Of a DNA stretch of 64,000 bases, positions 17,401 through 26,748 are shown in pieces. Source of the DNA: Flavobacterium sp. LC2016-12 (lineage in GTDB: Bacteria > Bacteroidota > Bacteroidia > Flavobacteriales > Flavobacteriaceae); the NCBI RefSeq assembly GCF_015351595.1, contig NZ_JADKPT010000007.1:1-64000 (forward strand), in the 5' to 3' direction. The notes below the pieces were generated by a model. That model saw only the letters and a list, made by a program, of their open reading frames with translations, did no database searches and had not been told where the DNA came from. A program made the position numbers and the translations under genes. Within the stretch, counting starts at the first letter, position 1. Each line of letters begins with the position of its first letter.

Positions 17401-18003
17401 TTATTTATGACTAAATGCCGGTAAATACCATTTGAATTTTACTGCCAGCAAACGTACGGTAATAATCACAACTGAGGTCAGTAAATACAAAACATCGTTA
17501 TCCAGATTCAGACTTCTTAATGCGAAAAACACGATTCCGCCAAAAATGCAAATCGTAGCATAGATTTCTCTTCTAAAAATTGTCGGAATCTCGGTACATA
17601 AAATATCCCGAATTACACCACCAAAACAAGCTGTCATAGTTCCTAAAGCAATACAAATTACAGGATGCAATCCTTTTGAGATACCTTTTTCTAATCCAAT
17701 TAAGGTAAAAACTCCTAATCCGATTGTATCAAACAAAAACAATGAAGTTCTCAGTTTTTCAAACTTTTTACGGAAAAGAATCGCAAGAAAAAAACCTAAA
17801 ATAATCACATAAACGTATTGCAAATCTTTCATCCAGCCCACCGGGGTTCTCCCAATTAAAACATCGCGAAGTGTTCCGCCACCCACTGCCGTTACAAAAG
17901 CAATAATAAAAACCCCAAACGGATCCAGTTTTTTATGCATTGCCGTTAAAGCGCCCGACATAGCAAAAGCCATTGTACCGATAATATCTAGTAAGTGGAA
18001 CAT
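17401..18003 (-). CDS. TRIC-type cation channel family protein (UPF0126)
   Basis: 200 residues, about seven membrane segments in two repeated halves. Each half has the family signature: GGGTLRD (41-47) and FGGVIRD (127-133). The fold is the prokaryotic trimeric intracellular cation channel type, thought to pass monovalent cations across the inner membrane. Length is normal. Stands alone between the polysaccharide cluster and a secreted protein gene, on the minus strand. Confidence 0.88.
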   Translation of the reverse strand: MFHLLDIIGTMAFAMSGALTAMHKKLDPFGVFIIAFVTAVGGGTLRDVLIGRTPVGWMKDLQYVYVIILGFFLAILFRKKFEKLRTSLFLFDTIGLGVFTLIGLEKGISKGLHPVICIALGTMTACFGGVIRDILCTEIPTIFRREIYATICIFGGIVFFALRSLNLDNDVLYLLTSVVIITVRLLAVKFKWYLPAFSHK

Positions 18004-18049
18004 TTCTTTTTTTTAGGTTCAAAGGCTCAAAGATGCAGAGGTGCAAAGG

Positions 18050-18118
18050 TTATATTCTTGCTTCTTTCCTCTTTATTCTTTATTCTTTATTATATTCTCT
18101 TTATTCTTTATTCTTAAA
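18050..18118. repeat. Tandem TTCTTTA word run
   Basis: Imperfect tandem repeat of CTTTATTCTTTATTCTT ending just before the stop of the 18121 gene. Pure pyrimidine/AT text without coding capacity. Adjacent upstream (18014-18045) is a second phrase, GGTTCAAAGGCTCAAAG, also internally repeated. Confidence 0.5.
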
Positions 18119-18120
18119 AT

Positions 18121-18969
18121 CTATTTCTTAGTATAAATCGGACTTCTTTTCAACAAATAAGTAATCGAATCGATCCAGCTGTCTTTTAAATTAAGGAAGG
18201 GTTTACGGGTTTGCGAATAAATTTTAGTGGTGCTTTTATACATATCAAAATAAACATTGTAATAGTAATACATTTGTGTATTGGCAGTTGTGGTGGAATA
18301 ATCGTTCGATTTTACCTTTTTATCATTGTTGCTCCATGTTGTACTTCCGCTTCCGTAAGTTGATGCGGTTGAACTTGTTGACATCGTGTATGAAATTTTT
18401 GCCGCAATGATATTATCAACTCCCAGAATTTTTTCGAGATCTGCAATTGGCGTTTCATCGATATTTGTATGATCAATTCCCGCCTTGTGCAGCAAGCTAT
18501 TAGTTGTTCTTAAATCCTGAACTGTTAACGGAAAGATATTAGCCGATTTATCTAACAATTTGTTATACATATCGTTTTGTGCAAATTTCGCCATATCTTC
18601 AGAGCTTACCTGAGTATCTGAATTTATATAGGGAACCGGCAAAACTGCAATTGTATTTGGCTTCATTTCTGCCGAGGCAACATTTTGATTTGAAACAGGT
18701 TGTGATGTACTTCCAGCAGAAACATCAAAAGTCTGTGATCTTCCGCTCGCAAAATCAATTCTGGCAATTTGCGAAACATCCAATGAAATTTGAATCGCTT
18801 CTCCCGGTAAAGAATATTCAACCGTTTGGTCAGATATTTTTGAGATTGTTCCTTCTATAATAGTATAATCTCTTTTAATAATTTTATCCAGTTTTTTTCC
18901 GCCTTGAGCGAAACCAAAAACAGATACAAACAGCATCAAAATTACAGCAATAACTTTCTTTATTTTCAT
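18121..18969 (-). CDS. Secreted protein with CsgG/LpoB-like middle
   Basis: 282 residues: signal peptide (1-21, ending GFAQ), a small beta-rich domain (33-75: YTIIEGTISKISDQTVEYSL), a serine/threonine-rich linker, then a region beginning IAVLPVPYI (107-115) that resembles the start of CsgG/LpoB-like periplasmic domains, with DLRTTNSLL and VDNIIAAKISYT further on. Function not recognised. The promoter carries a perfect palindrome over its -7 element, so it is probably controlled by a dimeric repressor or activator. Confidence 0.65.
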   Translation of the reverse strand: MKIKKVIAVILMLFVSVFGFAQGGKKLDKIIKRDYTIIEGTISKISDQTVEYSLPGEAIQISLDVSQIARIDFASGRSQTFDVSAGSTSQPVSNQNVASAEMKPNTIAVLPVPYINSDTQVSSEDMAKFAQNDMYNKLLDKSANIFPLTVQDLRTTNSLLHKAGIDHTNIDETPIADLEKILGVDNIIAAKISYTMSTSSTASTYGSGSTTWSNNDKKVKSNDYSTTTANTQMYYYYNVYFDMYKSTTKIYSQTRKPFLNLKDSWIDSITYLLKRSPIYTKK

Positions 18970-19004
18970 GGTATTTAGATTAAATTAAATTAAAAAAATT
19001 AACG

Positions 19005-19023
19005 TTCTTAACAAAGTTAAGAA
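19005..19023 (-). promoter_or_regulatory. -7 element within a perfect palindrome
   Basis: TTCTTAAC-AAA-GTTAAGAA is a perfect 19-base palindrome. On the minus strand it contains TAACTTTG (19012-19019), an exact TAnnTTTG match, about 43 bases before the ATG of the 18121-18969 gene. An operator over the -7 is suggested. Confidence 0.5.
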
Positions 19024-19071
19024 ATCATCTTACAAAAACTATTATAGAGTACAAATAAGAATAAGATTTTT

Positions 19072-19153
19072 CAGGAGCTAATTCCTGCTGTCCGCTGTAT
19101 CTTTTATGGTGAACACCACCATAAAAGGATGCCGCTCCCATCAGGGCTAGGGC
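19072..19153. repeat. GGAGCTA...GGGCTAGGG structured element
   Basis: Begins AGGAGCTAATTCCTGCTGTC, has a central hairpin CTTTTATGGTG/CACCATAAAAG (19101-19111, 19117-19127) with loop AACAC, and ends GATGCCGCTCCCATCAGGG CTAGGG. From memory this is a widespread intergenic element in flavobacterial genomes. It is the only copy in the window and lies between the RDD stop and the next gene start. Confidence 0.6.
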
Positions 19154-19227
19154 ATTCATTTTCGAAAGAAGATTTATATAAATCAGGATAAAAAACCTTA
19201 GTCCCTCAGAATCTTAGCACCTCAGAA

Positions 19228-19971
19228 TTACATATTCTGAGTATAATAATTATAGTCTTTCAAAACCACCCGAATAAAATCGCTGTTATCGCCAGATTGA
19301 TTTTTAATTCCGGTTACGCTTTCAATTTTCGCAACCAGCTTATAAATAATTTCATGATCATTCTTCTTCACCGCTTTTTGAAACGTTTCCTTTATGATTC
19401 GCATATCATTATCAGATAATTTAATAACCAGAGGATAGGTAGGCACATAAGAAGTTCCAATTTCTTCAAGAATTGTATGACTGATATTAATTCTGTTTTT
19501 TAAAGTAATAACAGCCGTTCCGGCTGCCATATCGCCTAATCGTTGTGACTTTTTACTTGTAACTATAGATATCAAGGCGACCATTCCGCCCATAACCGAA
19601 AAATCAACCAATCTAAAAAACCAACGGATAAAATAATCTCCAAAGCCAGCCTGATAACCATCAATTTTAACCACTTTTATTTTTAATAGTTTTTTACCAA
19701 AAGTTTGTCCTTCAAAAACACTTTCTAAGGTAATAGTATAGATCAAAATAGGAAAACTGATAATAAAAACAACGGCTCTGATCGACCAGGTATCCAATGA
19801 ATCGAGCACTCTTTCAAAATGAAAAAAGTAAAAAAGTACCAAACCAACAACCAGTAAATATGATCCTTTAATGATTAAATCAATAAAATAAGACCCCAAT
19901 CGCTCGCCAACAGAGGCAGCGATAAAATTTATTTTAACATTTTGTGTTGTGTTAATAGATAATTCTGACAT
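19228..19971 (-). CDS. RDD-family membrane protein
   Basis: 247 residues. The RDD domain covers about 15-160 with three to four membrane segments: ASVGERLGSYFIDLIIKG (the R and D of the motif), VFEGQTFGKKLLKIKVVK and SKKSQRLGDMAAGT. A soluble C-terminal tail of about 85 residues follows. Function of RDD proteins is poorly known. Its start codon lies 20 bases from that of the divergent spoIIM-like gene, so the two must share a tiny promoter region. RDD and SpoIIM genes are commonly linked to MoxR loci in Bacteroidota. Confidence 0.85.
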   Translation of the reverse strand: MSELSINTTQNVKINFIAASVGERLGSYFIDLIIKGSYLLVVGLVLFYFFHFERVLDSLDTWSIRAVVFIISFPILIYTITLESVFEGQTFGKKLLKIKVVKIDGYQAGFGDYFIRWFFRLVDFSVMGGMVALISIVTSKKSQRLGDMAAGTAVITLKNRINISHTILEEIGTSYVPTYPLVIKLSDNDMRIIKETFQKAVKKNDHEIIYKLVAKIESVTGIKNQSGDNSDFIRVVLKDYNYYTQNM

Positions 19972-19991
19972 ATTTTATATTTTAGCCTACA

Positions 19992-20972
19992 ATGAGAGAA
20001 GTTGCCTTCATAAAACAAAATAAAGAAAAATGGCTGGAGTTTGAACTCGCTATTTTTGGTAAAGCTAAAAAAAATCCTGATGAGTTAGCTAATTTGTACA
20101 TTCAAATGATGAATGACCTCGCCTATGCGCAAACTTATTATCCAAAAAGTAAAACGGTCATTTACTTAAATCATCTTGCATCTCAGATTTATCAAAAAAT
20201 ATATAAAACGAAAAGAACCGAAAAAAACAAAGTTGTCGAGTTCTTTGCAACCGAAGTTCCGTTGCTTGTTTATGAATACAAAAGATATTTAGTGTATGCT
20301 TTTGTTTTCTTTTTTGCTTTCGTTGCTATTGGTGCAATTTCTGCCCGTTATGATCCTGATTTCACCCGGCTAATTATGGGTGATGATTATGTAAATATGA
20401 CTTTAGAAAATATCAAAAAAGGAAATCCAATGGCCGTTTACGGTTCTTCTGCCAACTGGGGAACTTTTATTGGTATTACGGTAAACAATATTCAGGTTGG
20501 AGCAGCATGCTATTTTTATGGCATTTTTGGCGGACTTGGTACTTTCTATTATCTCTTGCAAAACTGTATTATGCTGGGTTCCTTTCAATATTTTTTCTTT
20601 GAGCATGGCGTTTTCTGGAAAAGTGTTCGCGGTATCTGGATTCACGGTTCTATGGAAATTTTTGCTATTGTAATTGAGTCGGCAGCCGGGTTTATTTTTG
20701 GCGCTTCTATCCTTTTTCCTAAGACTTTTTCGAGATTAAATTCTTTTAAAATTGGATTCAAAAACAGTTTCAAAATCTACCTAAGCACACTTCCATTTAC
20801 TTTTATGGCCGGTTTTCTGGAAGGTTTTATTACCCGATATTCTATTGACATGCCTATTTGGTTAAGCATTCTTATAATATTATCAACATTGAGTTTAATC
20901 TCCTATTATTATTTAGTTTATCCTTTTATAGTACACAAAAAAGCACAACAATTATCAGCCAAATTGACTTAA
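19992..20972 (+). CDS. SpoIIM-family membrane protein
   Basis: 326 residues: a soluble helical N-terminal region (1-95) then about six membrane segments from residue 100 onward. SpoIIM-like features are the glycine-rich GITVNNIQVGAACYFYGIFG and the IHGSMEIFAIVIESAAGF segment. In spore formers SpoIIM joins a peptidoglycan-hydrolysing engulfment complex; in non-sporulating Bacteroidota the family is part of a MoxR/DUF58 locus of unknown role. First gene of the plus-strand run spoIIM-like, DUF4129, DUF4350, MoxR, DUF58. Confidence 0.88.
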   Translation: MREVAFIKQNKEKWLEFELAIFGKAKKNPDELANLYIQMMNDLAYAQTYYPKSKTVIYLNHLASQIYQKIYKTKRTEKNKVVEFFATEVPLLVYEYKRYLVYAFVFFFAFVAIGAISARYDPDFTRLIMGDDYVNMTLENIKKGNPMAVYGSSANWGTFIGITVNNIQVGAACYFYGIFGGLGTFYYLLQNCIMLGSFQYFFFEHGVFWKSVRGIWIHGSMEIFAIVIESAAGFIFGASILFPKTFSRLNSFKIGFKNSFKIYLSTLPFTFMAGFLEGFITRYSIDMPIWLSILIILSTLSLISYYYLVYPFIVHKKAQQLSAKLT

Positions 20973-20984
20973 CCGAATCCAATA

Positions 20985-21758
20985 ATGAAGAGATTTTTTC
21001 TTATTTTATCTTTCTTTTTTTGCTTTAGTATCTCACATGCTCAGGATACTTTGGCGGAAGCCGAACCTCCAAAAGTGGCCACTATAAAATATACTGAAAA
21101 GGATATTCAGATTGATTCAGATACGATTGAAGCCAGAACATTTTCAAAAAACTTCAAAAAAAAATATAGCGATCCGGAATTTGATTATGAACCAAAAGCA
21201 CCAGAAAGAGGTATTTGGGATAATATTAAAGAGTGGATTGCCAACTTGTTGAGAAAAATTTTCTCTTTTAGTGACGCTAAAACTTCTATCACCGCTACCA
21301 TTATTATATTGCGAATATTGGCCGTTTTGGTGATTATTGCGGTAATTTATTTAATCGTAAAAGCTTTAATAAATAAAGAAGGACAATGGATTTTTGGAAA
21401 AAATGCTAATAAAAGAGCCATTCAATATTCTGATATCGAAAAAAACATTCATTTACTGGATTTTAAAAAATTAATACAGGAAAGTATTCAAAACGGAGAA
21501 AAAAGACTTGCTATTAGGTACTATTATCTTTGGTTATTAAAAGTAATGGCGCAGAACAATTACATCGAATGGGATATCGAAAAAACCAATTCTGATTATT
21601 TATACGAACTAAAAAGTCCTGTTTTCAGAGAAGATTTCACCTATCTCTCCTACTTGTATAATTACATTTGGTATGGCGAATTTGAAATTGACGAAACAAC
21701 TTTTACAAAAGCCGAAAACCGCTTTAAGAAATCTATAAAAACCTTTAGCAATGAATAA
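20985..21758 (+). CDS. DUF4129 domain membrane protein
   Basis: 257 residues: signal peptide (1-20, ending HAQ), an exported charged region, one membrane segment (about 101-127), and a cytoplasmic C-terminal DUF4129 domain with the typical RLAIRYYYLWLLKVM (174-188) and YIEWDIEKTNSDYL. Function unknown. It starts 12 bases after the spoIIM-like gene and overlaps the DUF4350 gene by eight bases, so all are one operon. Confidence 0.87.
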   Translation: MKRFFLILSFFFCFSISHAQDTLAEAEPPKVATIKYTEKDIQIDSDTIEARTFSKNFKKKYSDPEFDYEPKAPERGIWDNIKEWIANLLRKIFSFSDAKTSITATIIILRILAVLVIIAVIYLIVKALINKEGQWIFGKNANKRAIQYSDIEKNIHLLDFKKLIQESIQNGEKRLAIRYYYLWLLKVMAQNNYIEWDIEKTNSDYLYELKSPVFREDFTYLSYLYNYIWYGEFEIDETTFTKAENRFKKSIKTFSNE

Positions 21759-22956
21759 ATCGATCAAAATTTATATCGCTATTCTGGTTTTTGTTTTAAC
21801 ATTAATTCTAATATCAGATCGCAACGAGAAAAAGCCTATTGACTGGCGCCCGACATTTTCTGTACACGATAAAATTCCGTACGGATTATATATTCTGAAC
21901 AAGGAAATTAAACCTCTCTTAAAAAATCAGAAAATTGAAAAAATTGCAGATGTAACGCCGTATGAATATTTGGATTCAAAATACGACGCTGATACTTTGG
22001 TAGAAAATTACAAAATCGAAGGTACTTTTTTAAGTATTTCAGATCTTGAAAATATTGATGAACAATCGGTTAAAGAACTTTTTTATTTTGTTTCTCACGG
22101 AAATAATGTTTTTTTAAGCATGAGAACATTTCCGGAAGCCTTAATGGATAGTTTGAAAATTGATACAAAATTTGAATTTCACGAGCCAAAAAACAATCTA
22201 ATCTGGATGGCAAATAAGAACGTTAGTTCTAAAAAATATATTTTCCAGCAATCTGTAGAGGATTATTTTTCTAAAATTGATACCGCAAATACAACGGTTT
22301 TGGGATACCAAAGCAATGAGAAAAAAGAGAGACACATCAATTTTATAAAAGTTCCTTATAAGTATGGTAATTTTTACCTTCATACGCAGCCAGCGGCTTT
22401 TACGAACTTCCATTTGTTAAAAAAAGATCATTTTCAATATGCTGAAGATGTATTTTCCTACATACCAAAAGGCGATGTTTTTTGGTATACAAAATTGCAG
22501 AATGATAAATCGATTTCACATTCCCCTTTACGTTTTATCCACAGTCAGCCTGCTTTAAAATGGGCCTGGTATCTGAGCTTACTCGGAATTTTGATTTTTA
22601 TTATTTTTAATGCCAAGCGAAAACAAAGAATTGTTCCGATATTAAAGCCTTTGCCTAATTTAACTGTTGATTTTACCAAAACGATCGGGAATTTATATTA
22701 TCAGGAAGGCGATCATGAAAATCTAATTGATAAAAAAATCATTTATTTTCTGGAGAAAATCAGAAATGAATATTTAATTGATACAACAAAATTGGATGAT
22801 GTTTTTATTCAAAAACTACATCATAAAACAGGAAAAAATTTAGCCGATATTCGGGAATTGGTTTTCCTGATTAACGAACATCGAAATAGTTATCACGGAA
22901 GTCTCGAAGAAGATTTAATCAGAATTAATAACGCGATCGAGAAAATTTTACATTAA
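21751..22956 (+). CDS. DUF4350 domain membrane protein
   Basis: 401 residues: an N-terminal membrane anchor (7-22), an extracytoplasmic DUF4350 region with the start DWRPTFSVHDKIPYGLYIL typical of the family, a second membrane segment (about 269-286), and a cytoplasmic tail. The region resembles a glutamine-amidotransferase-like fold without catalytic residues in related proteins, which is family knowledge rather than visible here. Overlaps the previous gene and precedes the MoxR ATPase by 42 bases. Confidence 0.85.
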   Translation: MNKSIKIYIAILVFVLTLILISDRNEKKPIDWRPTFSVHDKIPYGLYILNKEIKPLLKNQKIEKIADVTPYEYLDSKYDADTLVENYKIEGTFLSISDLENIDEQSVKELFYFVSHGNNVFLSMRTFPEALMDSLKIDTKFEFHEPKNNLIWMANKNVSSKKYIFQQSVEDYFSKIDTANTTVLGYQSNEKKERHINFIKVPYKYGNFYLHTQPAAFTNFHLLKKDHFQYAEDVFSYIPKGDVFWYTKLQNDKSISHSPLRFIHSQPALKWAWYLSLLGILIFIIFNAKRKQRIVPILKPLPNLTVDFTKTIGNLYYQEGDHENLIDKKIIYFLEKIRNEYLIDTTKLDDVFIQKLHHKTGKNLADIRELVFLINEHRNSYHGSLEEDLIRINNAIEKILH

Positions 22957-22998
22957 TATTTTTAACCGAAATTCATTCAAAAGAAAACATACCAAACC

Positions 22999-24012
22999 AT
23001 GGACGATATCAATACCCCAGAAACCGAAATCACAAATGAAAATGTGAATTTTGAAACCAGAATAAATTTAGCACCACTTTTAGAGCATGTAAATGCTATT
23101 AAAACAGAATTAGAAACTGTTATTGTAGGTCAGCAAAAAATGATTGATCAGCTTTTAGTTGCGATTTTATCAAACGGACATGTTTTGCTTGAAGGTGTTC
23201 CGGGAGTTGCCAAAACGATTACGGCAAAACTATTATCCAAAACGTTGAATATTGGCTTTAGCCGAATTCAGTTTACGCCAGATTTGATGCCATCAGATAT
23301 ATTGGGAACTTCAATTTTTAATTTAAAAAGCTCTGAATTTGAATTCAAACAAGGTCCTATTTTCTCTAATCTAATTTTAATTGATGAGATAAATCGTGCT
23401 CCGGCCAAAACACAGGCAGCACTTTTTGAAGTTATGGAAGAGCGCCAGATTACAATTGATGGATCAGCCTTTCAATTGGAAACTCCGTTCCTGGTTATTG
23501 CCACGCAAAACCCAATTGAACAGGAAGGAACGTACCGTTTGCCTGAAGCGCAATTAGATCGTTTTTTATTCAAAATAACAATAGATTATCCAAAATTAGA
23601 TGAAGAAATTCTGATCATCCAGAGAGAACATTTATTGCAGGATCACGGAAAACTGGAAGCGATTAAAACGATACTTTCTGCGGAGGAAATAAAAGGATAT
23701 CAGGCTTTAGTGAAACAAATTAGAGTCGAGCAAAATCTTTTAGAATATATCGCAAGAATTGTAGTTAACACTAGAGAAAATGCTTTTTTATATTTAGGCG
23801 CTTCACCACGTGCCTCAATCGCAATTTTAAATGCTGCCAAAGGTTTTGCAGCAATTCGCGGTCGTGATTTTGTAACTCCCGAAGATGTCAAAGAAGCGGC
23901 AATTCCGGTTTTACAACACCGTGTTATTGTAACTCCTGAACGTGAAATGGAAGGCATTACAAGCTCTGAAATTATCAGGCAAATTCTTGAAACAGTAGAA
24001 ATACCTAGATAA
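22999..24012 (+). CDS. MoxR-family AAA+ ATPase
   Basis: 337 residues: Walker A GVPGVAKT (66-73), Walker B LILIDE (125-130), then the MoxR hallmark ATQNPIEQEGTYRLPEAQLDRF (168-189) with sensor and arginine residues. These ATPases act as chaperones with vWA or DUF58 partner proteins to mature or assemble membrane and periplasmic complexes. The DUF58 partner is directly downstream and the membrane genes upstream are its likely clients or anchors (inference). Confidence 0.92.
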   Translation: MDDINTPETEITNENVNFETRINLAPLLEHVNAIKTELETVIVGQQKMIDQLLVAILSNGHVLLEGVPGVAKTITAKLLSKTLNIGFSRIQFTPDLMPSDILGTSIFNLKSSEFEFKQGPIFSNLILIDEINRAPAKTQAALFEVMEERQITIDGSAFQLETPFLVIATQNPIEQEGTYRLPEAQLDRFLFKITIDYPKLDEEILIIQREHLLQDHGKLEAIKTILSAEEIKGYQALVKQIRVEQNLLEYIARIVVNTRENAFLYLGASPRASIAILNAAKGFAAIRGRDFVTPEDVKEAAIPVLQHRVIVTPEREMEGITSSEIIRQILETVEIPR

Positions 24013-24083
24013 TTGTGAATTGTTAAATATGAATTGACTACTACGGCGTAACCTGAAACCTGAAACTTTAAAACACTTTTAAA

Positions 24084-25412
24084 TTGAAATTCATCAAAAG
24101 TCTATACCTAAACAACTTCTTTTTCTATATCCTTCTAGGAATTATAGGAATGTTCGTTTGTGCTTTTATTTTTCCGAATTTATACAACAGCGTTTGGTTT
24201 ATTATTTTAGTTTTAAGCACATTTTTGGGTCTTGATATATTGCTTTTATATTTATCAAAAGGAATTGAAGCTTCAAGAAAAACACCTGAAAAGCTTTCAA
24301 ACGGAGACTTAAATCCTATTCAGATTACGATTAAAAACAGTTATACTTTTCCGATTTCGATTAAAATTATTGATGAAATTCCGTTTCAATTTCAGGTGCG
24401 TGATTTCAAAATAAAAAAAACGATTCCTGCTTCAACACAAAAAGAATTGGGTTATGATTTGCGTCCAACAGAAAGAGGTGAATATTACTTTGGAAATTTA
24501 AACATCTATGTTTCTTCTCCTTTAAAATTAATTTCCCGCAGATTTACTTTCGATAAAGATCAAATGGTGCCGACTTATCCTTCGTACATTCAATTGAAGA
24601 AATACGATTTATTGGCTTTTTCTAATAATTTGTATCAATACGGAATCAAGAAAATTCGCCGTATTGGTCATACGATGGAATTTGAGCAAATCAAGGAGTA
24701 TGTTCAGGGTGATGATTTGAGAACAATAAACTGGAAAGCGACGGCAAAAAAAAATTCGTTGATGGTGAATCAGTTTCAGGATGAAAAATCGCAATCGGTT
24801 TATATGGCGATCGATAAAGGCCGTGTTATGCAAATGCCTTTTGACGGTTTGAGTTTATTGGATTATGCCATAAATTCGACTTTGGTTTTATCCAATGTTA
24901 TTCTGAAAAAACAAGACAAAGCTGGGATTTTTGCTTTCTCTAAAAAAGTAGAAAACAGAGTTTTTGCCGAAAGAAGATCTTCGCAAATGCAAAAAATTCT
25001 GGAGACTTTATATAATATCAAAACCGATTTTTTTGAAAGTGATTACAGCCGATTGTATGTCGATATAAAGAAAAACATCAATCAGAGAAGTTTGATTATT
25101 TTGTATACGAATTTCGAAACCATGGATGGCTTAAACCGACAATTACCTTATTTAAAAGGAATTGCGAAAAACCATTTATTAGTTGTCGTTTTCTTTAGTA
25201 ATACCGAATTGAATGCTATCATCAACAAAAAAACAGATACTGTTCAGGAAATTTACGATAAAGTAATAGCCGAAAAATTCATGTTCGAAAAACGCTTAAT
25301 CGCCAACGAACTCAAGAAATATGGAATACATTCGGTTTTGACGCAACCAGAGAATTTGACTTTGGATGCAATTAATAAATATTTGGAAATTAAAGCGCGA
25401 GGAATTTTATAG
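24084..25412 (+). CDS. DUF58 domain protein (MoxR partner)
   Basis: 442 residues: two membrane segments at the start (11-30 and 36-56), a beta-rich middle, then the DUF58 signature YVQGDDLRTINWKATAKKN (206-224) and a vWA-like domain with VYMAIDKGRVM. The start codon is TTG (24084-24086); no ATG gives the complete anchor, and the N terminus KFIKSLYLNNFFFYILLG fits the family. Partner of the MoxR ATPase. The 71-base gap upstream contains the phrase ACCTGAAACCTGAAAC. Confidence 0.87.
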   Translation: MKFIKSLYLNNFFFYILLGIIGMFVCAFIFPNLYNSVWFIILVLSTFLGLDILLLYLSKGIEASRKTPEKLSNGDLNPIQITIKNSYTFPISIKIIDEIPFQFQVRDFKIKKTIPASTQKELGYDLRPTERGEYYFGNLNIYVSSPLKLISRRFTFDKDQMVPTYPSYIQLKKYDLLAFSNNLYQYGIKKIRRIGHTMEFEQIKEYVQGDDLRTINWKATAKKNSLMVNQFQDEKSQSVYMAIDKGRVMQMPFDGLSLLDYAINSTLVLSNVILKKQDKAGIFAFSKKVENRVFAERRSSQMQKILETLYNIKTDFFESDYSRLYVDIKKNINQRSLIILYTNFETMDGLNRQLPYLKGIAKNHLLVVVFFSNTELNAIINKKTDTVQEIYDKVIAEKFMFEKRLIANELKKYGIHSVLTQPENLTLDAINKYLEIKARGIL

Positions 25413-25460
25413 AGTGTGAGATGTCTTTTGTGAAATGTAAAATGCTCATTACGAAAATTA

Positions 25461-25520
25461 GCCGAGAATTCACGAATTATTTTTTTTACGTTTAGATTAA
25501 AGATTCTTTAATTCGAGGTG
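25461..25520. repeat. Degenerate GAATTCACGAAT palindrome
   Basis: Left arm GCCGAGAATTCACGAATTA (25461-25479), right arm TAATTCGAGGTG (25509-25520), a weaker member of the GCCACGAATTCACGAAT family. It lies in the 333-base gap after the DUF58 gene; the rest of that gap is AT-rich with no frame or clear promoter. Confidence 0.45.
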
Positions 25521-25745
25521 AAAAAAAACTTTGAACCTTTACTCATCAACCTATATAACTCAAAAAAAAATTAAACTTCACCTAATTCTCAAAGTTGATT
25601 CCTTAAACGATAATCATTAAAGACTTTCTTTTATCTTTTATTAATTTATGGTTACATTACGTTATCACGTAAAAATCGATTAATTAAATTAATTAGTTTT
25701 GAAAAAAAATTAAAATCAATCCATGCATTTTCAAACTAATAAAAA

Positions 25746-26687
25746 ATGAAAAAAGTAATTGTAATTTTATTGGTTTTCACAAGCTTTTTATCGCATGCGC
25801 AAAAGAATGAAACGATCTCAATTCCAAAAGGTGTCGTTTATAAATATGCTGATGCGAAAACCGTTGAAAAAGCTAAAAAACTAATTAGCGATAATTTATC
25901 AGAAAACAACGATTATAAAATACTACAAAACAATCTTATCATTGGCCCTGCACTCTGGAAAAGATTTAAAGGCAATGAAAAAATACAAAAAATAGAAGGT
26001 GGAGAAATTCAATTTCATGTAGACAATATAATATTAGATGGTAAAATGAGCCAGGATATGTTTGACTCCAAAATAATTTGGGATGAATTTAAAAATGAAG
26101 TTTCAAATAAATACACCATTCGAAAAGCCAACGAAAATGAGGTAAAATATTATTGGTCCGTAATATCATTTGATATTGAGGAACCCTTATTAATTGTAGA
26201 AACAAAAGAGCATAATTATATTTTAAATCTGCTAAAAAAAGATTTAAAACTATTATGGTTAGATGAGGCTCCAAACCCTACAAACACCAATTACGTTGCT
26301 TCCAAACAATATCAAAATGGAAAAGAAATTGATTCTGTTTCTAAAGGAATAAAAGAAACAATTCTGGAAAAGGTAATTGTTTTAAGTTCTGATGACGAAT
26401 TAAATAAAAATAGCTCCTTTGAAGATATTGAATTGCTGATAAAAAAAACAGATAAAATATTCGATGAATTATTTAAAAATTCAATGAAATCCGGCAAATT
26501 AATGGTAGAATTTGAGTTAAAAAAGAAAAAAAACGAAATAACTTATGCTGTTAAAGATGATTTGGATTTAGATATAATGAAAGTATTTGAACAAAGGGTT
26601 AATAGTGAGGAATACCCTAATTCGAAAAAAGACCCTGTTAAACTTCGATTAATATATAAAGTAAATTCATTTAATGACGTAGAATAA
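25746..26687 (+). CDS. Secreted protein of unknown function
   Basis: 313 residues, not recognised. Signal peptide 1-18 (ending SHAQ). The rest is lysine-rich and soluble, with no metal or catalytic motif I can name; the C-terminal part (KSGKLMVEFELKKKKNEITY...) has the look of a TonB-C-like or repeat beta domain. The signal peptide is close to that of the next gene, including at DNA level, which suggests a shared origin of the two 5' ends. Confidence 0.65.
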   Translation: MKKVIVILLVFTSFLSHAQKNETISIPKGVVYKYADAKTVEKAKKLISDNLSENNDYKILQNNLIIGPALWKRFKGNEKIQKIEGGEIQFHVDNIILDGKMSQDMFDSKIIWDEFKNEVSNKYTIRKANENEVKYYWSVISFDIEEPLLIVETKEHNYILNLLKKDLKLLWLDEAPNPTNTNYVASKQYQNGKEIDSVSKGIKETILEKVIVLSSDDELNKNSSFEDIELLIKKTDKIFDELFKNSMKSGKLMVEFELKKKKNEITYAVKDDLDLDIMKVFEQRVNSEEYPNSKKDPVKLRLIYKVNSFNDVE

Positions 26688-26748
26688 AGTTTATATCAAA
26701 TAAATAGGATTTTAAGATCTTGTTTCACAACTTTTAAATTCAAAAAAC

